Assembly (NCBI GenBank): GCA_027604185.1
Contig: JADGKB010000054.1
Coordinates: 33,079 to 97,078, forward strand
DNA length: 64,000 nt
Source of the DNA: Boothiomyces macroporosus
Taxonomy: Eukaryota > Chytridiomycota > Chytridiomycetes > Rhizophydiales > Terramycetaceae
Direction of reading: 5' to 3'
Shown here: positions 33,001 to 43,790 of the stretch, piece after piece
How the letters are laid out: each line of letters begins with the position of its first letter
How positions within the stretch are numbered: the stretch's first letter is position 1
The notes under the pieces: generated by a model
Seen by the model: the letters and a program-made list of their open reading frames with translations, nothing else
What the model was told of the DNA's origin: nothing
Databases searched by the model: none
Translations under genes and position numbers: made by a program

Positions 33001-34077
33001 GCTACCGCTGACTGAACCTTTAGAGTTTTTAAATAGCGTTTGAAAAGGGGTTTTTGGAGACGTTGAATTTTCTTCATTCCTATTGACAGCTGTAGATACA
33101 CGCAAAGTGTTGGACTTTTTTAAACCAACCCTCTTAGAATCCATTCTGGTCAGCTTTTGATCCTCGACTACCTCAGGAGTCCAGTTGGATATATCATTAC
33201 AAAGCTTTGAGTTTGATTTACTGGACGGAAGATTGGATACGATCGGGCTTCCTTGAAACTCCCACGGTACAACATCCGCTCCCAAGTGCTTTGGAGAGTA
33301 AAGGGGATCTACAAAATCCCAAGGCGTAATATCGTTGGAATACTTTGTACCGGATCTTGATAAACCGGATTTTGGGGAGGATGCGAGTATATCCAATGAG
33401 TCTCTAGATAGCGATTTCATTTTTTTCATGGACTTTTCTGAATTGACACTTTGTGGTGATATAGGAATATTCGCTCCCATAAAGTCCTTTGAAGACATCA
33501 TTGATTGTAAAGCATACGTGTCCACAAATCCACTTTCCTGTCTGCTTTCCGGTGTCTTTGGTCTGGATAAATTACTCCTCGTTGGACTAGTATCTGATGT
33601 AGGAGTAAATTCAGTGCTTTTTCCCTTGTTCAAAATTGGTTGGGATTTCACGTTTGCATCCTGTCCTGATTTCACAGAGGAACTGCTTTTTGCATGTTTT
33701 GTATTCAGTGGCATTCCATTTTTATCATCACAAACTATTTTAGGAGCATCTGACAGATCAACAGATGCTTCCTCCATAAATGCCCATGGCGTGACATCAG
33801 GTGTTGCATTCATTGGCGTCGCAAGGACAGCTTGGGGCACAAATTTGTACTTTTTGGACTTGTCATCTACATCATGATTGATAATTTTAAATGCAGGTTT
33901 TGGATTTATTGAATCGAACGACATGTTGTGCGGGTGTACTACTAGTCGAGGTGAATCTATTTTCTCTATCTTGGTAATTACAGATATCGTTGATTTGTGT
34001 TTAGGCTTTGGAGCTTCCTTCTCCTTATCCGGGCTGAGTATGTACAACGTCTTTTTAGGCTCCTGCTTTCTAGACAT
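30057..34077 (-). CDS. BCK1/STE11-type MAP kinase kinase kinase, copy 1
   Basis: Exons 34077-32746, 32724-32505, 32484-31039 and 31015-30057 (introns 21, 20, 23 nt) encode 1,318 residues. A disordered N-terminal third carries repeated D-x-x-PW-F motifs. An RA-like ubiquitin fold follows (CVRVYDINDSSYVIEVV region), then several KLKxFFGE motifs ending in the family signature FFGDRPPQELIAQNLDAFF. The kinase domain (about 925-1,200) has GMGSFGKV, AVKQV, HRDIKGGN, DFG and WMAPEVIKGKGY. An unusual Asp/Glu run lies after the kinase (positions about 30280-30350). Bck1 proteins act in cell wall integrity and Ste11 in mating/osmotic MAPK cascades; which applies here is open. The start at 34077 is preferred over an in-frame ATG at 34143. 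Confidence 0.88.
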
Positions 34078-34151
34078 ATGGTGTGAACTGTCAAAATCCC
34101 TGTTTGGCGTGACAATGAAAAAATATACAATTGACAAACGCATCAAATTTA

Positions 34152-35512
34152 TTACTTACGATACATATTCATATCAGCGATAAACATTCTCAACTCTTGA
34201 TTTGCACGTTCGTATAATAACCCACCGTGTGTGGATTTTAAAGTAGAACACGCTTTGGTGCCGTACAATTTAGCAGCCTCCATAGCTTCTGCGTTATACA
34301 CATGCTGAGCAGTTTTGAACACATAATAGTTATATATCGATGTTAAGGGATACCATTCTCCATATACTTCTACGAACGAATTTGCCAATTCGATTGCCAA
34401 CTTGTAGCATTTTTCATATGACTGATCTCTCAAGACTCGATGAAAGTACTCTCTTCTGATCTCGAATAATTCAGAGTTAGTATCCCAAAGCTGCCTCTTT
34501 GCATTCAGATATAACTCTTCCAGCATTGCCGTCGAGATAGTTGGATCCTTGATTTCCAATGAAGGTATATTGTTTAACCGACCACAATTAGCACATTCCG
34601 CATGATTGTTGGCCTTTTCTCCACATTTACAACGTATGAACCCAAAAGGGTCATTTCCAGTACACCACTCGCACCTGCAATCAAAAAAGTAATTAGATTT
34701 AAGCAGCGATTTTCTTGGTGCAATGCCAGTAAAAGATTCTACATAGCTTATAAAGATCTACATTAAACGTGGCATACCTGCTCCCCCGCGTTGATTGGCT
34801 GACAGGATATTAATTTTGCCTGTGGACCATCAAAAACAACACAAGCATTTGCCTTACATGAATGATTCACCGATGATAATAGTGGGTAGAGTGCTACCCC
34901 GGTATTTACGTATTCATCATTGCAGACTGCCATGCAATTGCTTGCATAAATACAGTAAAGTTCCATCATTGTACTTGCGGGACGCAGCTGCTCATGTTCC
35001 ATGATAAATTTCAGTCTATATATTATATTTCCAAATGCAATGAGTGCATCCTGAGGAATATCTGATTTATGCGATAGTAATGACCCCAATCCTTCCTGTT
35101 TTCTTTTCCCAGCCTGTCCTACCCCATCTAATACAGATGGCTGTAAATACGCCAGATATAGTATGCGGCTTATAATTCTCGTACTGATATTTGGTATATT
35201 TGGAGCAATCTTTTTGAATCCCTTGCATTCCAATTTGTGAATCTTCCAATCTTTTCGCTGACAAGACACATTGCTACATAAACCGAGACTTACCAGTAGT
35301 GATTGACGGTGCATGATGAGCACCTTAATTCTGCATTCTCCCGAAAACAAGTACTACAAAGTAAATTCAACTTGTCGTCATCCACCACACATGCAAGTGG
35401 CGGCTCCTGCATAATCAACGTACCTACGGTAAAAAGAAGGAGTACCAGGGGCAATTGGCTGTGTAGCTACTAAATGCATTCCCCATTCATCATCAAACCT
35501 TTTTTCCCACAT
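34152..35512 (-). CDS. SET and MYND domain protein lysine methyltransferase (SMYD-like)
   Basis: Four exons (35512-35446, 35423-35294, 35273-34778, 34757-34152), introns 22, 20 and 20 nt, 432 residues. The split SET domain starts at GMHLVATQPIAPGTLIMQEPP. The MYND zinc finger (about residues 45-82) has CSTC, CSSC, YCNVSC, H and C. The SET core NHSCKANACVVFDG and INAGEQIFISYVES, and post-SET cysteines (FDCRCEWCTG), follow. A helical C-terminal half resembles the TPR-like tail of SMYD2/3. Substrate is unknown; extra CxC cysteines (RCKCGEKANNHAECANCG) are inserted after the post-SET. Its ATG lies 9 nt from the divergent URM1 ATG, so each promoter must overlap the other gene. Confidence 0.92.
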
Positions 35513-35521
35513 TCGAAAAAA

Positions 35522-35831
35522 ATGAAGATAATTTTGGAGTTTAGCGGAGGACTGGAGCTCCTGTTTGACAACAAGAAACAAATAAAAGCAGAGCTGCCTT
35601 CAGAAATTATAAACTTGAAAGACCTGATAAATTGGACTCGAGAAAACCTGCTCTGCGAAAGACCAGAGCTGTTTACTCAAGGAGAGACTGTGTAAGCATA
35701 ATGTTCACTCTAGGCGACCAGGAATACTTGTGTTGATTAATGATTCCGACTGGGAATTGGAAGGGGAACTGGAGTACCAACTGCAGGAAGGGGACACTAT
35801 AGTATTCATCTCTACCCTTCACGGCGGTTGA
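35522..35831 (+). CDS. URM1: Ubiquitin-related modifier 1
   Basis: Exons 35522-35691 and 35714-35831 around a 22-nt intron (35692-35713) give 95 residues. The beta-grasp protein matches Urm1: [15 protein letters not shown], then [32 protein letters not shown]. The C-terminal diglycine, which is thiocarboxylated by Uba4/MOCS3, is directly before the stop. Urm1 supplies sulfur for 2-thiolation of wobble uridine in tRNAs and can be conjugated to proteins under oxidative stress. Confidence 0.97.
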
Positions 35832-36152
35832 AAACATCCAAGAGTGAATCAAATAAATTAAGAGTAATTTCCACTTGCGCAATTTTCCTCTATTTTTGTG
35901 GTTGTGTTTTCTCACTCTTTATTTGTAAATTTTACATTCACATGTTGGCCAGTAATTACTTTTCCTCCAATAATCTACTGCGCTGATAACTTAATCGGTC
36001 CGTGGTACAATGCCATTCAATTTCCGCTTTTCATTTCCTGTTAATTTAATGCAGACTCAGCCAATCAAAAGGTGCCTTCCGAATTGGTTTAGATTACAGC
36101 TGTGCCACATCGGTCTATCATAAATAATTTCATCACCAGAAAAAAATTTAAA
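35832..36152. other. Intergenic, 321 bp
   Basis: Spacer between URM1 and ATP-citrate lyase. A CATAAATAA-like element about 30-35 nt before the ATG at 36153 may be the core promoter. Nothing else is recognised. Confidence 0.45.
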
Positions 36153-39100
36153 ATGTCTGCAAAAGCTATTAGGGAATTTGATGGTAAGCATCTATTGAAC
36201 CACTTTATTGGCAAAGATCCATCATTCGCGCAAAATTTGCCTCCAGCCCATTTGGCTACCGTAGCTTTTGATTTAACTATACTCGAAGACTCTAAAAAAG
36301 CCTTTGACGACCACGTTAAATTTGTCCTGAACGAAGTAGAAGCTCAGCACCCATGGTTAAAGACTACCAAGCTAGTCTGCAAGCCAGATCAATTGATCAA
36401 GAGAAGAGGAAAGAATGGTTTGTTGGGAATTAATCTCTCCTGGGGTGAAGTAAAGAAATGGATTTCAGCTAGGGCCGGAACTGTTATCAAGGTTATTATT
36501 GACTGACTTTAGATTGAAAAGACCTCTGGATTTTTGGATACTTTTATCGTAGAAGCATTTTGCCCTCACCCACAAGACTCTGAATTCTACGTCTGTATTC
36601 AATCTGTCAGAGAAGGCGATCTAATATACTTTACCCACGAAGGTGGTGTAGATGTAGGCGATGTTGACGCCAAAGCATCAAAGTTGATGGTTCATGTCAA
36701 CAAGCCATTCCCAACTGCAGATAAAATTCGCTCGTCCTTGTTGAAACAAGTCCCTGCAAAAAAACAAGATGTCCTTGTCGCTTTCATTACCAGCTTACAC
36801 AGTGTATATGCTAAATTAAACTTCACATATTTGGAAATCAATCCCCTGGTCGTCCTTGAAAGTGGCTCCTCGCATCAGGTATTTTATCTAGATTTGGCTG
36901 CAAAGTTGGATCAAACAGCTGAATTCGAATGTGGCCAATTGTGGTCTGAAGGCAGAAAGTTGGGCTATCCTAAAGATAAATCTGTTGCTGGCCCACCAAT
37001 GGAATTCCCGGCCCCATTCGGAAGACAGCTTACCAAGGAAGAAGCTTATATTGCAGAATTGGATGCCAAGACTGGAGCTTCATTGAAGCTTACTGTTCTC
37101 AACCCAAATGGCCGTATCTGGACTATGGTTGCTGGTGGTGGTGCCTCAGTTGTTTATTCAGATGCTATTGCAGCCCATGGATACACTCACGAATTGGCCA
37201 ACTATGGTGAATATTCTGGCGCTCCTTCTGAATCCCAAACTTATGAATACTCTAAAACCATTTTGGACCTGATGACTAGAGGAGAACCACACCCTGAAGG
37301 AAAATTCTTGTTCATTGGTGGTGGTATTGCCAACTTTACCAACGTTGCTGCTACCTTTAAGGGGATTATTAGATCAATGAAGGAATATCAACAAAGACTT
37401 CAAGCCCACAAGGTTCGTGTTTTCGTCAGACGTGCTGGACCAAACTACCAAGAAGGTTTAAGTTTGATGAGAAACTTGGGCGAAACTCTTGGAGTTGAAA
37501 TCAACGTCTTTGGACCAGAAATGCATGTTACCGGCATTGTCCCATTAGCATTATACGGAGATGCCAAAGGACTTACTTCAGAAAATGCACCTTCTGGCGG
37601 AAGTTCATTGATGGACATTGCTAGACCAACCCAAACCTCCAACACTGCTTCTACACCAGCTACCAAGAAGGCTCCAAAAGCAAAGTCTCCTACCAGACCT
37701 AAATCACCAGAAAGAAGCTCCAGACCAAAATCTGGATTCAAACCACCATTTGATGAAAATACCAGAGCATTTGTTTATGGTATGCAACCAAAAGCGGTAC
37801 AGGGAATGCTGGACTTTGACTTTATGTGCAAGAGATCTCAACCATCAGTTGCATGTATGATTTATCCGTTCGGTGGACATCATGTTCAAACTTTCTACTG
37901 GGGTACCCAAGAAACCTTGATTCCTGTTTACACCTCAATTGCTGAAGCATGTGAAAAGTTCCCAGAGGTTACCGTCTGTATCAACTTTGCTTCATTCAGA
38001 AGGTATTTTTTTGTTTAACGTAGTGTTTACGAGTCCACTTTTGATTTGATGAAATATCCACAAATCAGGACAATCGCGATTATTGCAGAAGGTGTTCCTG
38101 AAAAGAGAGCCAGAGAAATCTTGTGGAAAGCAAAGGAAAATAACGTATTGATTATTGGCCCTGCCACTGTCGGTGGAATCAAGCCTGGATGTTTCAAGAT
38201 TGGTAACACTGGTGGTATGATGGACAACATTGTTTCTTCCAAGTTGTACCGTCCTGGTTCCGTTGCATATGTATCCAAGTCCGGCGGTATGTCCAACGAA
38301 TTGAACAACATCATCTCCAGAGCTACCGATGGTGTATATGAGGGTGTTGCCATTGGTGGTGACAGATATCCTGGTTCAACCTTCATTGATCACATGTTGA
38401 GATATGAAGCTGATGACAAAGCCAAGATGATGGTACTTTTGGGTGAAGTTGGTGGTGATGAAGAATATTTGATTGCCGAAGCTGTAAAATCAGGCAAGAT
38501 CACTAAGCCAGTTGTTGCATGGTGCATTGGTACCTGCGCAACCATGTTCACTACTGATGTTCAATTCGGACACGCTGGTTCATTTGCCAACTCTGACAGG
38601 GAAACTGCCAATGCCAAAAACAGTGCTCTTAAAGCCGCTGGTGTCCATGTTCCTGAAACATTTGAAGACTTACCAGCAGTTTTGACCAAAGTTTACCAAG
38701 AACTTGTCGAAAATGGCACTTTGGTTCCAATCAAAGAGCCTGAAGTTCCAAAGATTCCAATTGATTACGCTTGGGCTCAAGAATTGGGATTAATCCGTAA
38801 ACCTGCCTCTTTCATTTCTACCATTTGTGATGACAGAGGTCAAGAATTGTTCTACTCTGGAATGGCAATTTCAGAGGTATTCAAGGAAGATATTGGTGTT
38901 GGTGGTGTCTTGTCCCTTCTTTGGTTCAAGCGTCGTTTGCCACAATGGGCTACCAAGTTCATTGAGATGGTATTGATGCTTACTGCCGACCACGGTCCAG
39001 CTGTTTCTGGTGCGCACAATACCATTGTCACAGGTAATTTTATATTTAATTGTAGCTCGTGCTGGCAAAGATTTGATTTCATCTCTCGTCTCTGGTTTGT

Positions 39101-39663
39101 TGACCATTGGTGACAGATTTGGAGGTGCTTTGGACGGTGCTGCTCAATCATTCACTGCTGCTTATGATAAGGGTCTCACTCCAGCAGAATTCGTAAACTC
39201 TATGAGAAAGAGCCACCAACTTATTCTTGGTATTGGACACAAGATCAAGTCTAGAACCAACCCTGATTTGCGTGTGTCAATGGTCAAGGAATACGTAATG
39301 GCCAACTTCCCAAGTTGCGAAATTGTAAAGTATGCTTTAGAAGTTGAAAAGATTACCACTGCCAAGAAAGATAACCTCATCTTGAACGTTGATGGTGTTG
39401 TTGGATGTGCCTTGGTTGATTTGCTTCGTACATGTGGTGCCTTCTCTCCTGCAGAAGTAGAAGAATATATCCAAATTGGTACCTTCAATGGACTCTTTGT
39501 TCTTGGACGTTCCATTGGTTTCATTGGTCACTTTTTGGATCAAAAACGTCTCAAGCAAGGATTGTACAGACATCCATGGGATGATATTTCTTACATGATG
39601 TCTGAAAAGGAGTCTTCTCGTACATTGGCTGACAGCGAAGTAGTTGTCAAGCGTGGTCTTTAA
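36153..39663 (+). CDS. ACLY: ATP-citrate lyase, single-chain fused form
   Basis: Exons 36153-36491, 36513-38002, 38024-39033 and 39056-39663 (introns 21, 21, 22 nt), 1,148 residues. The N-terminal half is the ATP-grasp/succinyl-CoA-synthetase-beta-like part ([22 protein letters not shown]). A Lys/Pro/Ser linker (about residues 495-530) follows, then the CoA-binding and phospho-His region ([11 protein letters not shown], with the catalytic histidine) and the citrate-synthase-like tail ([14 protein letters not shown]). The cytosolic enzyme makes acetyl-CoA and oxaloacetate from citrate. Dikarya encode it as two genes; here both parts are one polypeptide as in animals. The stop runs directly into AATAAA-type poly(A) signals. 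Confidence 0.97.
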
Positions 39664-39915
39664 ATAAATAAATATGTTAATCCATTGATTTGGCTTTCTA
39701 CACTGATCACAATCTCAATATTTCTTGGATCAGTAGATTAAATGACTTTACTATTCTGTGGTTTGAAACAAAGATAGAACATTATTCCTAGCATCATGCT
39801 CTGACCATGGATAATGGGGATCTGGTTGTGGCAAAAATTATGGCTGAAATGCAAGTAATATGAGGCACTGGCAATTCCTTATTTCATCAGTAATTAAGGC
39901 TGAGAATTTTCCAAA

Positions 39916-40263
39916 ATGTATCAAATTCTGTTATTAAAGGGTATTTTAGCTGCTACTGGATCAGCCAACAATACTGTTGGAAGCCCGATTTGTAGGACTG
40001 ATTGTATAGTTGGGTTCATTTGCGTCAATGGCGTATGCGTTCCTCCAAGTTCGAGTATATCATCAGTCGCAACTACAACCAGTGCAAATGCAACTGTAAC
40101 TTCCACCTCAAATTCGCCAACTAGTACTAATTCAGACATTGGTCCAGCACAAACGGCAAGTTCTGGAAGTAACGGCGGAAACGTAGCTTTTCCAACGAAA
40201 AATGCTGGGGTTAGGGACTCGTTTAACCTGGCACTTTTAGCGTTCGCAATATTTGTTCAATAA
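39916..40263 (+). CDS. Small secreted cysteine protein, probable GPI anchor
   Basis: 115 residues with a hydrophobic start (MYQILLLKGILAATGS), a cysteine module (CRTDCIVGFICVNGVC), a long Ser/Thr/Asn-rich spacer with N-glycosylation sequons and a C-terminal hydrophobic segment (FNLALLAFAIFV). It resembles the 16.5-20.5 kb family in architecture but the cysteine spacing is tighter, so it is a distant member or convergent. Stop codon and AATAAA-like signal overlap. It converges with the DUF2461 gene, 21 nt away. Confidence 0.65.
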   Translation: MYQILLLKGILAATGSANNTVGSPICRTDCIVGFICVNGVCVPPSSSISSVATTTSANATVTSTSNSPTSTNSDIGPAQTASSGSNGGNVAFPTKNAGVRDSFNLALLAFAIFVQ

Positions 40264-40284
40264 AATCATGATTAGAATTGTTTA

Positions 40285-41034
40285 TTACTCCAAGTATGAA
40301 TTCAAGACTTGCACAAACGGAATGACGGATTGAAATATTTTGGCAACAGTGTCCTTGAACTCTGGTTTCAGGACTTCCTCGTCAGAAAATGTACGGCCAA
40401 CAGCAAATGATTTAAGTCGTAGTAATTCAATATCAGCATGATCTTTGGGATATCCTTTTGGAACAGTTTTCAATTTGTCGTCTGTTTGCAGGAGCAGATC
40501 TAATCCATTTTCAACCTTAAAGCTTGTTTTGAAGCCCTCAGTTACAAGAGATTCTTTCAATAGTTCTGAATTGTTTGCAATTGCTTTCCTGATCTTGTCA
40601 AGAATCGCTGGTGGTGGCAGATACATTCCTGCACCAACCATTGATTTGCCGTTTGGTTCAATATGGAGATAATAACTTGCTTTTCCCGACTTCTTTCCGC
40701 CTTGCGCAAATGCACATGCAAAGTGATTCTTGTAAGGAGCTTTTACCGTTGAGAACCGAACATCTCGGTTGATTCTGAAAATACAGTCTTTGGCATCCAG
40801 CATTGACAATGAACTATCGCTAATTTGCAGATCGGTTAATTGGTATTGAGTGAACTTGATAAAATTCTCCTTGACCTCATTGTAAGTCTGTTTGTTGAGA
40901 GTCATCCAGCCCTTGTCGTTGTTCTTTTCGAGATCGTTAAGAAATTCAAAGGTCGTTTCAGTAATTGCTATTTCCGCAGGCTTATGCTGTTTATTTTCAG
41001 TATCGTCGGTCTCTTCTGCTTTTCTCTTGGCCAT
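40285..41034 (-). CDS. DUF2461 family protein
   Basis: 249 residues from the MAKRKAEE methionine at 41034. The DUF2461 (TIGR02453) pattern is clear: FEFLNDLEKNNDKGWMTLNK, then FRINRDVRFSTVKAPYKNH, ASYYLHIEPNGKSMVGAGMY and GYPKDHADIELLRLKSFAV. The family is widespread in bacteria and fungi and its biochemical function is unknown. The N-terminal basic stretch could be a nuclear localisation signal. No introns. Confidence 0.9.
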   Translation of the reverse strand: MAKRKAEETDDTENKQHKPAEIAITETTFEFLNDLEKNNDKGWMTLNKQTYNEVKENFIKFTQYQLTDLQISDSSLSMLDAKDCIFRINRDVRFSTVKAPYKNHFACAFAQGGKKSGKASYYLHIEPNGKSMVGAGMYLPPPAILDKIRKAIANNSELLKESLVTEGFKTSFKVENGLDLLLQTDDKLKTVPKGYPKDHADIELLRLKSFAVGRTFSDEEVLKPEFKDTVAKIFQSVIPFVQVLNSYLE

Positions 41035-41746
41035 TCCGATTTGCAAAAAAGTGCTGATGCAAGTGAATGACCACAGCACATTGACAATTTCAAGCCTTCA
41101 TTTATCACTGTAAATGCTGGATGCGACGATAATTTGGGTCGATAGTTGAACGGTTGAACGGTAGAGGGACTGAAGACGAATACGAACAGATTGGACTAAC
41201 ATTGATTGGAGATGCTGCCATTTTCCGTAGTATAAGACAACCTTTGTTCATTGTTGAATAATTTTCTCACTCTTAGGCTTTTCAAGTATCTAAATTCGTA
41301 ATGGTGAGGTAAAAATTTTGAACGCGTGTCAGTTTACCAAATTGCTCCCACTATTGAACCATACAAATTAACTGGTGGTTTCACAAAGTGCAAAAGTGAG
41401 ACTGTGCAACATCATGTTTTACAGATTTGCAGTTTCATGAAGCGGGGAATCTGCAAAAGGAGGCGCCACGGTGCACTAGACTTACCGTCATGAATGGCTC
41501 GGATCGTTGATAAATGAAAATGACTAATTACCAAGTGATTGCAGTAATATTGGTGTTTTATTTGGTGGATTTTGTATCACATGGACTTTTAAATCTATTC
41601 CTTTTAGCAGGAAAATTTTCCTTTTGGTAAACTCATTTCTATGGAACGTAACGGCCTACTGGTCCACGCTACTTCTGTTGCCACCAAATAAAGCCTCGAA
41701 TCCCCAAAGCATTTTAAATAGCCCAAGAGTAGTTACCAGGGCCAAT
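41035..41746. other. Intergenic, 712 bp, with short coding-like stretches
   Basis: No gene could be built. Two plus-strand stretches are open and look protein-like: about 41140-41260 (ERLNGRGTEDEYEQIGLT) and about 41309-41492 (TIEPYKLTGGFTKCKSE, ending with RGICKRRRHGALDLPS). Neither has a start codon or joins through a 19-23 nt intron. TTTAAATA at 41713-41720 is a likely core promoter for the membrane-protein gene at 41747. Confidence 0.4.
41713..41720 (+). promoter_or_regulatory. TTTAAATA core promoter element
   Basis: TTTAAATA about 34 nt before the ATG at 41747. A comparable TTAAAA at 42921 lies 31 nt before the ATG of the downstream paralogue. Confidence 0.45.
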
Positions 41747-42595
41747 ATGAGAGATTACAACGGTTATTTGACTAGCAGTGGGATTATGCTTGGGATGGCA
41801 TTGCACAATCTTGCGGCTGCAATGTTTATACTCCTTATCAAGGCTAAATTAGCTTACAAAACTGCTCTGTGGAATATTGCGGTGTTTGCTTGGCTTTCGT
41901 TGACTGGGTTTGTAGTGTTGCAGATCATTGCGATTGACTATATTTCCTCACCCTATTTGACAGGTGACAACTTTTTGGGCACGATCTTCTTGCTCAACTA
42001 TTCGTTCAACTTCCTGACCACCATATTTGTAACTAGCTTGATTGTAATTAGAATTAGATTATTTTATGGCAAATCTGCGTTTTCAAACACAATGTATGTT
42101 ATGGGCTTCTTGACTATCCTTGGTAAAGGTGCTGGCAATGCAATTGGGGTGTTTGTTTCAATTCGATTTATCATGCAACTCTATGGCACTCCCGTCCAAG
42201 ACCCATATTATTCGAAAATAGCTTTGGTGATGACGTTCGCTCTTTTGTTCGAGGCTCTTTTTACAGCCATTGGTACACTGTCTTTCTTGTCCTATTTGAC
42301 TGATTTCAAGTTGACAGAAAGTCTGTTTACTATGAAAAACAAGGTGTTGAAAAAGGAAACGCTCAAGTTGTTCTTGGTCATTTTCTTGAATTTCATCAAT
42401 GCTATCTTTGCGGTTTGGGTTGCCTTTGACGATAATTGGATATCCCACAATGGATTCTTTATGGATTCTTTGACATATACTCTCGAATTATACGCTTTCA
42501 TTGAACTCAGCTACATTTCTGCAAAGAAACTGATTTTGGAAACTCACAAGACTTCCACTGAAAAGTCAAGAACGTTTACTGATAGTAGACGTTAA
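41747..42595 (+). CDS. Polytopic membrane protein, tandem paralogue 1
   Basis: 282 residues from MRDYNGYLTSSG, with about seven hydrophobic helices (for example IMLGMALHNLAAAMFILLI, IAVFAWLSLTGFVVLQIIAI, ALLFEALFTAIGTLSFL). The C-terminal region contains FDDNWISHNGFFMDSLTY, identical in paralogue 2, followed by a cytosolic Lys/Ser-rich tail. The start matches that of paralogue 2 (MPRDYNAYL), so an upstream in-frame extension was rejected. No family is recognised; a seven-helix receptor or channel is possible but unproven. Confidence 0.8.
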   Translation: MRDYNGYLTSSGIMLGMALHNLAAAMFILLIKAKLAYKTALWNIAVFAWLSLTGFVVLQIIAIDYISSPYLTGDNFLGTIFLLNYSFNFLTTIFVTSLIVIRIRLFYGKSAFSNTMYVMGFLTILGKGAGNAIGVFVSIRFIMQLYGTPVQDPYYSKIALVMTFALLFEALFTAIGTLSFLSYLTDFKLTESLFTMKNKVLKKETLKLFLVIFLNFINAIFAVWVAFDDNWISHNGFFMDSLTYTLELYAFIELSYISAKKLILETHKTSTEKSRTFTDSRR

Positions 42596-42951
42596 GTACA
42601 TAGTCATTGTCATAATAAATAATAGCATTTCTTTAAAATATATCGTGTGCTCACTTTGTTTTACCTTTGTTGCGGCCATTTGCGGTTAAATCCCTTGATT
42701 TCATCGGGTCGGGCTCCGTTTCAAATATGAAACATAATTGTGTTCATCATAGCAAAATAGAGCTTGTATTAGAGGGACAAAACCGGAAACCTTTGGTGAT
42801 CTCTATTCTACTACGAACAGTCTACGTAAGCCGTTTCGTGCGACCTTTGTATCTCGAAAACCAATGGTGAAAAGGTGATACAGCTTTACTACGAAAATTT
42901 GTGAGCCCCGAACAAGCGACTTAAAAGGTCACTAAAGAAAATTCACCAAAA
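42596..42951. other. Intergenic, 356 bp between tandem paralogues
   Basis: Includes an AATAAA signal after the first gene and a TTAAAA element at 42921-42926 before the second. No RNA gene or repeat was found, and the duplication does not visibly extend into this spacer. Confidence 0.45.
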
Positions 42952-43782
42952 ATGCCTAGAGACTACAATGCATATTTGTCTACTTCTGGCGTAATGCTGG
43001 GGATGGGATTACATAATTTGGCATCAGCAGGATATATTTTAATCGCAAAAGCAGCAGTAGCCAGGAAAACAGTGTTGTGGATCTTGGGATTATTCGCCTT
43101 TCTATCATTATCTGGATTTTTAGGACTGCAAGTATTCACAATTGACTTCATATCTAGCCCTTACTTGGAAGGACCAGATTTTCTTGGAAAGTTGTTTTTC
43201 TTCAATTATCTGCTCAACTTGTTGACCACAACATTCATCACCAGTCTAGTCGTCGTTAGGGTGCGTTTGTTTTTTGGAAACTCGCCATTCACCTACTTGA
43301 TGTATGTGATGGGTGTCTTGACCATCATTGGCAAAGGATGCGGCAATGCTGTTGGCATGTATACATCTGCTAGATTCATCAATGGAGAATACAAATCACC
43401 TCCAGAAGACCCACTGTATCCAAAGATCGCATTGATTATGGCTTTCGCGCTTACTTTTGAAGCCATTTTCACCGCCATTGGCACTGGATCGTTTTTAGCG
43501 TTCTTGTTGGATTTTGATTTTTCTAGCTTGAACAGACAGAATGATGTTCTTTTCAAGGAAGTGCTTCGACTGTCACTTATCCTGTTCTTTAACGTTCTAA
43601 ATGCCATCTTTGCTGTGTGGATCGCCTTTGATGACAACTGGATTTCCCACAATGGGTTCTTTATGGATTCATTGACTTACTCTCTCGAATTATATGCATT
43701 TTTGGAGCTCAGTTATTACAATGCAAAAGCGTTGGTGATTGAAAACATGAAAAGTAAGAGCAGTGAAAAATCAAGATATTAA
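42952..43782 (+). CDS. Polytopic membrane protein, tandem paralogue 2
   Basis: 276 residues, same direction and topology as the gene at 41747. Conserved blocks include SSPYL, VRLFFGNSPF, IGKGCGNAVG, FEAIFTAIGTGSFL and the identical FDDNWISHNGFFMDSLTY. Hydrophilic C-terminal tail (MKSKSSEKSR). The pair arose by local tandem duplication followed by clear divergence. No introns in either copy. Its stop is 8 nt from the convergent stop of the next gene. Confidence 0.8.
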   Translation: MPRDYNAYLSTSGVMLGMGLHNLASAGYILIAKAAVARKTVLWILGLFAFLSLSGFLGLQVFTIDFISSPYLEGPDFLGKLFFFNYLLNLLTTTFITSLVVVRVRLFFGNSPFTYLMYVMGVLTIIGKGCGNAVGMYTSARFINGEYKSPPEDPLYPKIALIMAFALTFEAIFTAIGTGSFLAFLLDFDFSSLNRQNDVLFKEVLRLSLILFFNVLNAIFAVWIAFDDNWISHNGFFMDSLTYSLELYAFLELSYYNAKALVIENMKSKSSEKSRY

Positions 43783-43790
43783 TATATTCC

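Noticed and set aside
34077..34143. Upstream in-frame ATG at 34143 for MAPKKK copy 1
   Set aside because: It would place the start only 8 nt from the stop of the upstream SMYD gene and adds a hydrophobic peptide not expected for the family. Not fully excluded.
41140..41200. tRNA-like GGTAGAGGGACTGAAGA segment
   Set aside because: No T-arm or acceptor pairing; sequence is also open as a reading frame.
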